Below are positions 1 through 7,128 of a stretch of 64,000 nucleotides of DNA, in pieces (position 1 is the stretch's first letter; each line of letters opens with the position of its first letter). The stretch comes from Klebsiella electrica. GTDB lineage: Bacteria > Pseudomonadota > Gammaproteobacteria > Enterobacterales > Enterobacteriaceae. The notes below the pieces were generated by a model, which had not been told where the DNA came from, did no database searches, and saw nothing but the letters and a program-made list of their open reading frames with translations. The position numbers and the translations under genes were made by a program. The DNA is taken from NCBI RefSeq assembly GCF_006711645.1, contig NZ_CP041250.1, positions 1-64,000 of the forward strand. The letters are read 5' to 3'.

Positions 1-876
1 ATGAATGAGAATGTTTATATCGGCGAGGTTATAGGTCCAGATTGTGAAAGTGTTAACAATAAACTCACCGTCACAAGTAAGGCCACAGTTCAGCCTGTAG
101 CCCTGATGAGATTAAATGTTTTTGTTCCTTCAAGCAGGCCTGCAAAGGGCACCAGAACATCAATCGATGCGACCTCTGTTCTCAAGGATCTGGAATTCTC
201 AAGGCGGGAGGGGTACGACGATATTCGTATAACCGGTGAACGGTTGAGTATGGCCATCGACTTCAAGGTATGGGTCGGTATCATAGAAGCTTTCAGTAAG
301 TACGGTTTAAAAACCAACAGCATTAAGCTTACTTTTCATGAGTTTGCTGGAATGTGCCGCTTTGAGTCTAAGAGATTCGATTCCCGTCTTAGAAAAAGTA
401 TTTCAGAAGCTTTGACCAGGATACGTGGCAAGACCATTACCTTTACCCGTAGCGACTCAGAGGGCCTTCAAAAAGTTTCCGTAACAGGTTTGCTTAAGAC
501 AGGTGAACTGGATTTTGCAAACGACCAGGTGGAACTTGAAGCTGATCAGCGACTATGGGAACTCTACCAAACTGATTACACTGTTCTGCTACGACATAAA
601 CCGATAAACGCTTTAACCCGAAAGGAAGCAGCTCAGGCCCTGTATACTTTCATCGAAAGCCTGCCTACGAACCCAGTCCCCATATCTTTCAAACGAATAC
701 GAGACAGGCTCTCATTGCTCTCTCCGGTAAAGGAACAGAACCGTATCATTAAACTGGCCCTCAAGCAGTTGCAGGATATTGGGTACCTTGACCACAGCAT
801 CACCAAAAAAGGTAAAGAGACTTTCATTCTGATCCACCGTCGCTCAGCAAATCTGAAACCAGGAACAGCTGTATAA
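1..876 (+). CDS. repA: RepFIB/P1-type replication initiator (RepA, Rep_3 family)
   Basis: This 291-residue protein is the plasmid replication initiator: it binds iterons at the origin, opens the DNA and recruits host replication proteins. The N-terminal stretch with TVQPVALMRL, followed by FVPS, and the central DFKVWVGII and EAAQALYTFIESLP motifs match my memory of RepFIB and phage P1 RepA, which are of similar length with two winged-helix domains. Iteron-like repeats begin at its stop codon, as expected. The first ATG is base 1 of the window, so promoter, ribosome site and true start cannot be checked. Family assignment is strong; the exact incompatibility group is not determined. Confidence 0.9.
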   Translation: MNENVYIGEVIGPDCESVNNKLTVTSKATVQPVALMRLNVFVPSSRPAKGTRTSIDATSVLKDLEFSRREGYDDIRITGERLSMAIDFKVWVGIIEAFSKYGLKTNSIKLTFHEFAGMCRFESKRFDSRLRKSISEALTRIRGKTITFTRSDSEGLQKVSVTGLLKTGELDFANDQVELEADQRLWELYQTDYTVLLRHKPINALTRKEAAQALYTFIESLPTNPVPISFKRIRDRLSLLSPVKEQNRIIKLALKQLQDIGYLDHSITKKGKETFILIHRRSANLKPGTAV

Positions 877-1188
877 GGTGTGTCAAAACGGGAAAGCAAC
901 GCGATTAAGGTGTGTTGAAACGGGAGGTCTCTTCTTAAACATCTTGATAGGTGTGTTGTAGGGGGAAGCCTCGCCTTAAACGTCTTAATAGGTGTGTTGT
1001 AGCGGGATGAGAACCTGTTAAATGTGTGTTTTTATCTGTATATACTTACGCACCTTCCCACTTCAACACACCTTTTTGGATAGAAATGAGAAGCTATCCC
1101 GCTTCTCACCACCTTTTACCAAATTTGTCTCACCGACTCCCCACTTCGACACACCGAAGATTCAAAGGCTTCCCACTACGCCCCACTT
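876..1188. repeat. Origin iterons downstream of repA
   Basis: Four direct copies of an approximately 18-bp motif, consensus AGGTGTGTYRWARSGGGA, start at 876, 908, 949 and 990 (spacings 32, 41 and 41 bp). At least three copies of the same motif lie in reverse orientation around 1056-1073, 1097-1114 and 1139-1156, and a degenerate one near 1171-1188. Iterons just after a Rep_3-type initiator gene are the usual RepA binding and copy-control sites. Direct and inverted groups face each other across an AT-rich spacer. Confidence 0.8.
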
Positions 1189-1301
1189 TTTGCTTCACGC
1201 GGTCATAACTGGTTGATACTACCCTCCCTAAAGGTAGCCTGGAGTTGAAAGCCGCATTATGTGGTTCTATGGGGATTTCGGATAAAGGCACCACTTTGCC
1301 A

Positions 1302-1365
1302 TCTTGTTATCTTGTTATCTTGTTATCTTGCTATCTTGCTATCTTGCTATCTTGTTATATTGTTA
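1302..1365. repeat. 8-bp tandem repeats upstream of parA (candidate centromere)
   Basis: Eight consecutive 8-bp units with the pattern TCTTGTTA: three perfect, three with C at the sixth position, one perfect, one TATTGTTA. The same unit recurs in seven perfect copies directly after the parB-like gene (2453-2508). Paired arrays on both sides of a parA/ribbon-helix-helix operon suggest centromere-like partition sites, as with parC1 and parC2 of plasmid pB171. The function is inferred. Confidence 0.65.
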
Positions 1366-1484
1366 TCCTAACATCTTACTAATTTGTTAAGATACAAAAA
1401 CAATTCAGTTATAAATCACACAGTTAACAACTTAACAAGATATTAACTTAATAAAGAAATTGCAATATTGTCGCCTGTTTGGCA

Positions 1485-1515
1485 ATATTAAGTTGTTAAC
1501 TTAACAACTTAATAT
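1485..1515. promoter_or_regulatory. Perfect palindrome upstream of parA (candidate operator)
   Basis: Two perfectly complementary 15-base arms surround a single central C at 1500 and end 6 bp before the parA start. The core TTGTTAACTTAACAA also appears in a degenerate copy at about 1421-1440. The position suggests an autoregulatory operator for the ribbon-helix-helix partner; this is inference. Confidence 0.55.
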
Positions 1516-1521
1516 GAGGCT

Positions 1522-2151
1522 ATGATGATAATAGTATTGGGTAGTCAAAAGGGTGGGGTTGGTAAAAGTACACTGGCGGTATCTATAGCTGCGTATCTGA
1601 TGTCACTGGGCAATAGAGTGATCATTGTCGACGCAGATGACCAGAAATCTGTATTGACCTGGTACAACAATCGTCCTGAAGATCTTCCCCATATTCCGGT
1701 TACTGGCGCAACAGGCAACATCAAAGCCATGCTAAAGGAACACGAGAAATCTTATGACTTTGTCATCGCAGACTGTGCTGGCCGCGACAGTGCAGAAATG
1801 CGTAGTGGGTTGATGGCCGCTGACGTATTCATTTCTCCGTTGCGGCCTTCTCAGATGGACCTGGATGTAGTGCCTCATACATGCTCTGTTTTTACAGCAG
1901 CAAAAGATTTTAATGAGGACGTCCGGGGATATCTCGTTTTAAACATGACGCCCACGAACATGTTTGTCAATGAAGCAAATCAGGCAGCTGACGTACTCAA
2001 GGATTATCCTGAAATGCGTCTGGCTAGTTCCCGAGTTTGTGATCGAAAAGCGCATCGAGATGCCTGGGCAGAATCAATGACAATTTTTGAAACGCAAAAT
2101 GACAAAGCACAACAAGAAATCGAATCGTTAGTTAAAGAGGTTATTCTGTGA
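1522..2151 (+). CDS. parA: ParA-type partition ATPase
   Basis: A 209-residue Walker-type ATPase that would position and segregate plasmid copies on the nucleoid. The deviant Walker A motif KGGVGKST is at residues 10-17, the switch region contains VDADDQKS, and DCAGRDS lies near residue 90. It lacks an N-terminal DNA-binding domain, which is typical of small type Ib ParA proteins that work with a ribbon-helix-helix ParB/ParG partner. ATG codons occur at 1522 and 1525; a GAGG at 1515-1518 fits the second slightly better. Its stop overlaps the start of the next gene, indicating translational coupling. A palindrome and an 8-bp repeat array lie upstream. Confidence 0.9.
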   Translation: MMIIVLGSQKGGVGKSTLAVSIAAYLMSLGNRVIIVDADDQKSVLTWYNNRPEDLPHIPVTGATGNIKAMLKEHEKSYDFVIADCAGRDSAEMRSGLMAADVFISPLRPSQMDLDVVPHTCSVFTAAKDFNEDVRGYLVLNMTPTNMFVNEANQAADVLKDYPEMRLASSRVCDRKAHRDAWAESMTIFETQNDKAQQEIESLVKEVIL

Positions 2152-2450
2152 GAAATAGAGCAAATACTCCATCTCGTGATGAGGCAGCGTTTATTAACGG
2201 TGGTACTGCTGGTATTGATAATACCAAAGTGACTTCAGAGAGACCATTGGCTGTAAGTAAAGCAAAACCAGTGAGCATTTCCTTTTTTGAAGAAAACTTA
2301 AAAGACATTGATGATCTTATAACGGGTGAAATGATTTCAGGTAAAAGCAGAGTGAATCGTTCTGACGTAGTCAGGGCAGCGGTAGAGGCACTAAAAAGTT
2401 TATCAAAAACAGAGATATCCAGATTAATCGCAGAAGCGAAACAACGATAA
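2148..2450 (+). CDS. parB: ParB/ParG-like ribbon-helix-helix partition protein
   Basis: This 100-residue protein starts at a GTG that overlaps the parA stop (GTGA), so the two genes form one operon. The C-terminal half, with PVSISFFEE, a helix, and SRVNRSDVVRAAVEAL, fits a ribbon-helix-helix DNA-binding fold. The N-terminal 35 residues look flexible, as in ParG-type partners that stimulate ParA. Seven 8-bp repeats begin 3 bp after its stop and are probable binding targets. The role is assigned from gene order and fold rather than clear similarity to a named protein. Confidence 0.75.
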   Translation: MRNRANTPSRDEAAFINGGTAGIDNTKVTSERPLAVSKAKPVSISFFEENLKDIDDLITGEMISGKSRVNRSDVVRAAVEALKSLSKTEISRLIAEAKQR

Positions 2451-2452
2451 TA

Positions 2453-2516
2453 TCTTGTTATCTTGTTATCTTGTTATCTTGTTATCTTGTTATCTTGTTA
2501 TCTTGTTCAGGGTGGT
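2453..2516. repeat. 8-bp tandem repeats downstream of parB (candidate centromere)
   Basis: Seven perfect tandem copies of TCTTGTTA (2453-2508) are followed by one imperfect copy, TCTTGTTC. The array is more uniform than the upstream one at 1302-1365 and has the same orientation and phase. It is not a CRISPR because there are no spacers. Confidence 0.65.
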
Positions 2517-2597
2517 AACACCTTTTATATCGAGGCAACAACTTCGTGATAGTGAAAATTTGCGGATGGCCTCAGTCCTATACATAAGGGGATATAC

Positions 2598-2795
2598 ATG
2601 AATTCAAATACTACAATCGCCTTACATTTTTCGCTTGCATTACTATTTACGTTGCTATCAGTGGCTGGTAGCAACCATGATTTAGCAGGAGTTGTATCTC
2701 AATTATTCCTTATTTTCATGGCTGCATTTTTTTTCTTTAGGGCAATGAGGGCCTTTCTGAACATAATTAATGTGATTGAAAGCTGTAAAAAGTGA
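2598..2795 (+). CDS. Small hydrophobic membrane protein
   Basis: A 65-residue open frame with a good ribosome-binding site (AAGGGGAT, 6 bases before ATG). Two hydrophobic stretches, about residues 9-25 and 33-50, predict a small inner-membrane protein with a short charged tail ending in CKK. I do not recognise a family. It sits between the partition locus and resD, facing the opposite way to resD. Confidence 0.5.
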   Translation: MNSNTTIALHFSLALLFTLLSVAGSNHDLAGVVSQLFLIFMAAFFFFRAMRAFLNIINVIESCKK

Positions 2796-2881
2796 GGCTG
2801 GATAAGCCCCCATTAAGCTTGGACTGTTTCCCACACAAGAACTACTTTTGGTCGAAACCTGGGGTATTACCCATAGTTGAC

Positions 2882-3676
2882 CTATGTAGATTGGTTTGGG
2901 GTTAACTTTTTTATCAACGCAACAGCTTCAGCTTCCGGCATAGCAAACTGCACCCGGTGCCGTGCCGCGACATCGAGCGCAAACACCTTCGTATAGACCT
3001 CCGTGGAACTGATCGATTTGTGGCCCATCAGGCTCTGCAAAACCTTCAGAGGTATGCCGGCGTACAGCATATGCATCGCGTAGGAGTGACGGAACGTATG
3101 GGGGGTAACCGGTACTGAGAACGTCACCCCGTCGGCCGCTGCGGCCTCCACCGCTTCGCTAAGCCAGGTGCGCACGGTACGGTCTGTGATCTCCCAGATA
3201 CGTGCCTTCTCCATTCTGCCGGTGCGCTTGTTTCGTCTTTCCAGCGGAATTTTCAGGGTGGCCACCATCATCTGCAGCTGGCTGACATAGTGGTGATCGG
3301 AAAGGGGAACCAGACGATGGACCTGACTGCCTGCGGGGGCACGACCTGCCGTCCTGGCCGCTTTCTCGGTGCGCTGCTTGAGCGTGGCCAGCTGCACGAA
3401 CGGATACGGCGGCACCAGCGAAAAATCCCCCCGGGTCAGCGCGAGCGCTTCATTAATGCGCGCGCCGGTGTTCCACAGCGTCGCCAGCAGCATCTTGCGG
3501 TGAAGATCCGGCACGTAATGGAGCAGGGCGCTGACTTCCGGCGCCAGCAGGTATTTCGGCAGTTCATCCTGCACGAGCGCCATCTGGCGCAGGGCGAGGG
3601 CGGCAGGGTAATCGATGGCCACCGGGAGCAATGTTCCGGGAGATGCCGGAGATCCAACTGGAACCAGGTTATTCAT
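2882..3676 (-). CDS. resD: ResD-type tyrosine recombinase (plasmid multimer resolution)
   Basis: A 264-residue tyrosine recombinase closely resembling ResD (D protein) of plasmid F, which resolves plasmid dimers at rfsF. The catalytic set is visible: ARINEALALT with the first Arg, HTFRHSYAMHML with His-x-x-Arg, GHKS, and the nucleophile in STEVYTKVF. The frame is open to 3778, but the upstream codons lie in the inserted transposon end, so the ATG at 3676 (MNNLVPVG), matching F ResD, is the likely start. The transposon inserted about 13 bp upstream, separating resD from its former upstream genes and perhaps its promoter. Confidence 0.9.
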   Translation of the reverse strand: MNNLVPVGSPASPGTLLPVAIDYPAALALRQMALVQDELPKYLLAPEVSALLHYVPDLHRKMLLATLWNTGARINEALALTRGDFSLVPPYPFVQLATLKQRTEKAARTAGRAPAGSQVHRLVPLSDHHYVSQLQMMVATLKIPLERRNKRTGRMEKARIWEITDRTVRTWLSEAVEAAAADGVTFSVPVTPHTFRHSYAMHMLYAGIPLKVLQSLMGHKSISSTEVYTKVFALDVAARHRVQFAMPEAEAVALIKKLTPNQST

Positions 3677-3696
3677 AATTTCTGTTAACTTTTTTC

Positions 3697-3720
3697 GGCT
3701 ATTTGCATTCTGAGGTAGGA
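3697..3720. repeat. Left terminal inverted repeat of the ISL3-family transposon
   Basis: The first 15 bases, GGCTATTTGCATTCT, match the other end at 11785-11808 exactly, and 21 of 24 match overall. The direct repeat CTTTTTTC lies immediately outside at 3689-3696. Confidence 0.85.
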
Positions 3721-3829
3721 TCGCAAATTTAGCTAGGAATTGAAATACATCCCCTTTTGTGCAAAATCTGGTTGACATTCGCAGATTGACTACATTACCG
3801 TTCCGTGCAAAAGGTGGTTGGAGTCCAAA

Positions 3830-5857
3830 ATGAACGAATTTACGGGATCGGCAGCTTCACAGGCTGACTTTATTTGGAAGAATGCGGAAGACCTTTGGGG
3901 GGACTTCAAGCATACGGACTTTGGCAAGATCATTTTGCCGTTTACCTTGCTGCGCCGCCTGGAGTGTGCGCTGGAGCCGACCCGCGAGGCGGTGAGAGAA
4001 GCGCATGACGCTTTCAAGGATGCAGATGTTGAGCTGGATACCATTCTGCGCTCAACCGCTGAATACCCCTTCTACAACACCTCTGAATACTCCCTTGGCA
4101 CCCTGGGTAGTACCAAGACGCGCCGCAATCTGGAAGACTACATCGCCCTGTTTTCGGATAACGCCCGCGCTATCTTCGAGGAGTTTGAGTTTGGCAATAC
4201 GGTGATCCGGCTGGAGAAAGCGGGCTTGCTGTACAAGATTTGCCAGAACTTTGCCAAGATCGACCTGCACCCGGACGTGGTGCCGGATCGGGTGATGAGT
4301 AACATCTACGAACACCTGATTCGCCGCTTTGGTGCCGAGGTCAATGAAGGGGCCGAGGACTTCATGACGCCGCGTGACATCGTTCACCTGGCGACCGCAT
4401 TGCTGCTTGACCCGGATGATGCCCTGTTTGAGGCCAGCCCCGGTTTGATTCGTACTCTGTATGACCCGACCTGTGGCACGGGTGGCTTCCTCACCGATGC
4501 CATGAACCATGTGGGCGACTACGGTAACCGCGACAAGATCCCGCCAGTGCTGGTGCCGCACGGGCAGGAGTTGGAGCCGGAAACCCATGCGGTTTGTGTG
4601 GCCGGTATGCTGATCCGCCGTTTGGAGTCCGACCCTGGCCGAGATCTGTCGAAGAACATTCGTCAGGGCAGCACGCTGTCCAATGACCAGTTTGCCGGTG
4701 AGCGTTTCCACTACTGCCTGTCCAATCCGCCTTTTGGCAAGAAATGGGAGAAGGACAAAACCGCCGTCGAAGCGGAACACAAAAAAGGCGAGCTGGGCCG
4801 GTTTGGGCCGGGCCTGCCGAAAATTAGCGATGGCTCCATGCTGTTTTTGATGCACCTGGCGAGCAAGCTAGAACTGCCGATCAACGGCGGTGGCCGCGCC
4901 GCTATCGTGCTGTCGGGTTCGCCACTGTTTAACGGCGGTGCCGCGTCTGGCGAATCGGAAATCCGCCGTTGGTTGCTGGAAGACGACCTGATTGAAGCCA
5001 TTGTGGCTCTGCCAACGGATCTGTTCTTCCGCACCAATATCGCCACCTACCTGTGGATTCTGTCCAACAAGAAGCCGCAGGAGCGCAAAGGCAAGGTGCA
5101 GTTGATCAACGCCACCGACCTGTGGACTTCAATCCGCAACGAGGGTAACAAGCGCCGTATTGTCAGCGATGAGCAGCGCCGCCAGATTCTGGACATCTAC
5201 GCCGCATGCGAAACCGGTACGCTTTCCCGTATGCTGGACTACCGTACCTTTGGCTACCGCCGTATCAAGGTCTTGCGTCCGCTGCGCATGACCCTGGAGC
5301 TTGATAAGGTGGGCATGGAGCGGCTGGAAGCCGAAGCTGCCTGGGAAAAGCTCTCTGAGGCGCATCAGACATTCTGGCGCGAAGCCCTCAAGCCGTTGAT
5401 CGGGCAAACGCAGCCCTATAGCTGGGCAGAAACCTTTGTCAGGGACGCGATCAAGTCCGTCGAAGCCAAGCAGCTCAAGGTCAAATCCAGCAAGACATTG
5501 ATCACCGCGCTGATCAACGCCTTTGGTCACAAAGACCCGAAAGCCGAGCCAGTCACGGATTCAAACGGCGAGCTGGTGCCAGACACAGATTTAACTGATT
5601 ACGAGAACGTCCCCTATCTGGAGGACATCGACGACTACTTTACCCGCGAAGTGCTTCCTCATGTGCCGGATGCCTGGCTGGATGAGAGCTTTACCGATGC
5701 AAGGGATGGCCAATTGGGCCGCGTTGGCTACGAGATCAACTTCAACCGCTTCTTCTACCAGTACCAGCCTCCGCGCAAGCTGCATGATATTGATGAAGAC
5801 CTGAAGCAGGTAGAAGCCGAGATTGCCGCGCTACTGGCGGAGGTGGCCAGCGAATGA
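3830..5857 (+). CDS. hsdM: Type I restriction-modification system, DNA methyltransferase subunit
   Basis: A 675-residue HsdM that adds methyl groups to adenine, using S-adenosylmethionine, within the site chosen by HsdS. The N-terminal helical HsdM domain (SQADFIWKNAEDLWG) is followed by the cofactor motif DPTCGTGGFL at about residues 211-220 and the catalytic NPPF motif at about 298-301. The ATG at 3830 follows a GGAG spaced 8 bases away; an upstream in-frame TTG is less likely. hsdM overlaps hsdS by 4 bases (ATGA). It is the first gene of the operon, 133 bp inside the transposon, so its promoter probably lies in the transposon end. Confidence 0.95.
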   Translation: MNEFTGSAASQADFIWKNAEDLWGDFKHTDFGKIILPFTLLRRLECALEPTREAVREAHDAFKDADVELDTILRSTAEYPFYNTSEYSLGTLGSTKTRRNLEDYIALFSDNARAIFEEFEFGNTVIRLEKAGLLYKICQNFAKIDLHPDVVPDRVMSNIYEHLIRRFGAEVNEGAEDFMTPRDIVHLATALLLDPDDALFEASPGLIRTLYDPTCGTGGFLTDAMNHVGDYGNRDKIPPVLVPHGQELEPETHAVCVAGMLIRRLESDPGRDLSKNIRQGSTLSNDQFAGERFHYCLSNPPFGKKWEKDKTAVEAEHKKGELGRFGPGLPKISDGSMLFLMHLASKLELPINGGGRAAIVLSGSPLFNGGAASGESEIRRWLLEDDLIEAIVALPTDLFFRTNIATYLWILSNKKPQERKGKVQLINATDLWTSIRNEGNKRRIVSDEQRRQILDIYAACETGTLSRMLDYRTFGYRRIKVLRPLRMTLELDKVGMERLEAEAAWEKLSEAHQTFWREALKPLIGQTQPYSWAETFVRDAIKSVEAKQLKVKSSKTLITALINAFGHKDPKAEPVTDSNGELVPDTDLTDYENVPYLEDIDDYFTREVLPHVPDAWLDESFTDARDGQLGRVGYEINFNRFFYQYQPPRKLHDIDEDLKQVEAEIAALLAEVASE

Positions 5858-7128
5858 GCCAGTACAGAGCATATCCCGCGTATAAGGATTCCGGCGTTGA
5901 GTGGATTGGGCAGGTGCCTGAGCATTGGAAGGTAGCGAGAGTCAAGCGACTGGCGTCATTGCGCAATGAACGACGAAATGATGTATCTACTGATACCATT
6001 TATATCGGACTTGAGGATGTAGAAGCAGGATCAGGGCAGTACAAGCCAACGAATGGAAGCTCCCGTCAATCAGAAGATTCAACTGTAGGCATCTTTTATG
6101 AAGGGGATGTCCTGTACGGTAAGCTGCGTCCATATTTGCGAAAAGCCATTATTTCAGAGATGGCAGGGTGCTGCTCAACAGAATTTTTGGTTCTGAGGGC
6201 TGAAAAAACAGAACCCAGATGGCTGCAAGAATGGCTTTTAACTCCTGATGTAACGCATCAAATAGTGTCAGGATGCGAGGGAGCGAAAATGCCTCGTGCA
6301 GATTGGGGGCATATCGGTTCAATTGAAGTTGTATACCCAGATCAGCCTGAGCAAGCGAAAATACTAACCTCCCTCGACCGCGAAACCGCCCGCATTGATG
6401 CGCTTATCGAGAAGAAAACCCGCTTTATCGAGCTACTGAATGAAAAGCGCCAGGCGCTGATTACCCATGCTGTCACCAAGGGGCTAGACCCCAACGTGAA
6501 GATGAAGGATTCCGGCATTGAGTGGATTGGGCAGGTGCCTGAGCATTGGAAGGTAGCGAGAGTCAAGCGACTGGCGTCATTGCGCAATGAACGACGAAAT
6601 GATGTATCTACTGATACCATTTATATCGGACTTGAGGATGTAGAAGCAGGATCAGGGCAGTACAAGCCAACGAATGGAAGCTCCCGTCAATCAGAAGATT
6701 CAACTGTAGGCATCTTTTATGAAGGGGATGTCCTGTACGGTAAGCTGCGTCCATATTTGCGAAAAGCCATTATTTCAGAGATGGCAGGGTGCTGCTCAAC
6801 AGAATTTTTGGTTCTGAGGGCTGAAAAAACAGAACCCAGATGGCTGCAAGAATGGCTTTTAACTCCTGATGTAACGCATCAAATAGTGTCAGGATGCGAG
6901 GGAGCGAAAATGCCTCGTGCAGATTGGGGGCATATCGGTTCAATTGAAGTTGTATACCCAGATCAGCCTGAGCAAGCGAAAATACTAACCTCCCTCGACC
7001 GCGAAACCGCCCGCATTGATGCTCTGATTAGCAAGGCGGAACAAAGTATCACCCTGCTCAAAGAACGCCGCGCCGCCTTTATCACCGCCGCTGTCACCGG
7101 CCAGATTGATTTGCGAGGAAAACAATAA
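5854..7128 (+). CDS. hsdS: Type I restriction-modification system, specificity subunit with two identical target-recognition domains
   Basis: A 424-residue HsdS that sets which DNA sequence the complex methylates or cuts. It contains two half-subunits in tandem. Bases 5897-6401 and 6518-7022 (505 bp, offset 621 bp or 207 codons) are identical, so residues about 15-183 and 222-390 carry the same target-recognition domain. The helical spacers differ: EKKTRFIELLNEKRQALITH after the first, SKAEQSITLLKERRAAF after the second. Normal HsdS subunits have two different domains and read an asymmetric split site; two equal domains should read a symmetric one. It overlaps hsdM by 4 bases and abuts hsdR. 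The perfect repeat implies recent duplication or gene conversion. Confidence 0.95.
   Translation: MSQYRAYPAYKDSGVEWIGQVPEHWKVARVKRLASLRNERRNDVSTDTIYIGLEDVEAGSGQYKPTNGSSRQSEDSTVGIFYEGDVLYGKLRPYLRKAIISEMAGCCSTEFLVLRAEKTEPRWLQEWLLTPDVTHQIVSGCEGAKMPRADWGHIGSIEVVYPDQPEQAKILTSLDRETARIDALIEKKTRFIELLNEKRQALITHAVTKGLDPNVKMKDSGIEWIGQVPEHWKVARVKRLASLRNERRNDVSTDTIYIGLEDVEAGSGQYKPTNGSSRQSEDSTVGIFYEGDVLYGKLRPYLRKAIISEMAGCCSTEFLVLRAEKTEPRWLQEWLLTPDVTHQIVSGCEGAKMPRADWGHIGSIEVVYPDQPEQAKILTSLDRETARIDALISKAEQSITLLKERRAAFITAAVTGQIDLRGKQ
5897..6401 (+). repeat. First copy of a 505-bp direct repeat inside hsdS
   Basis: Identical to 6518-7022 by direct comparison. The copies are bounded by single mismatches at 5896/6517 (G/A) and 6402/7023 (G/T). 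The repeat covers the whole target-recognition domain. Recombination between the copies would delete exactly 207 codons in frame. Confidence 0.9.
6518..7022 (+). repeat. Second copy of the 505-bp direct repeat inside hsdS
   Basis: Matches 5897-6401 base for base. The downstream codons diverge at once into the second helical spacer, so the boundary coincides with the domain edge. Confidence 0.9.

Noticed and set aside
1302..2516. Repeat arrays as a CRISPR
   Set aside because: The 8-bp units are contiguous with no spacers and no cas genes; their place around par genes fits centromere sites.
3677..3778. N-terminal extension of resD to 3778
   Set aside because: These codons lie mostly in the ISL3-type transposon end and target duplication; F ResD begins at the MNNL start (3676).
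4052..4855. Long open frame on the minus strand inside hsdM
   Set aside because: It is the antisense shadow of a GC-rich gene, with no ribosome site and no recognisable domain.
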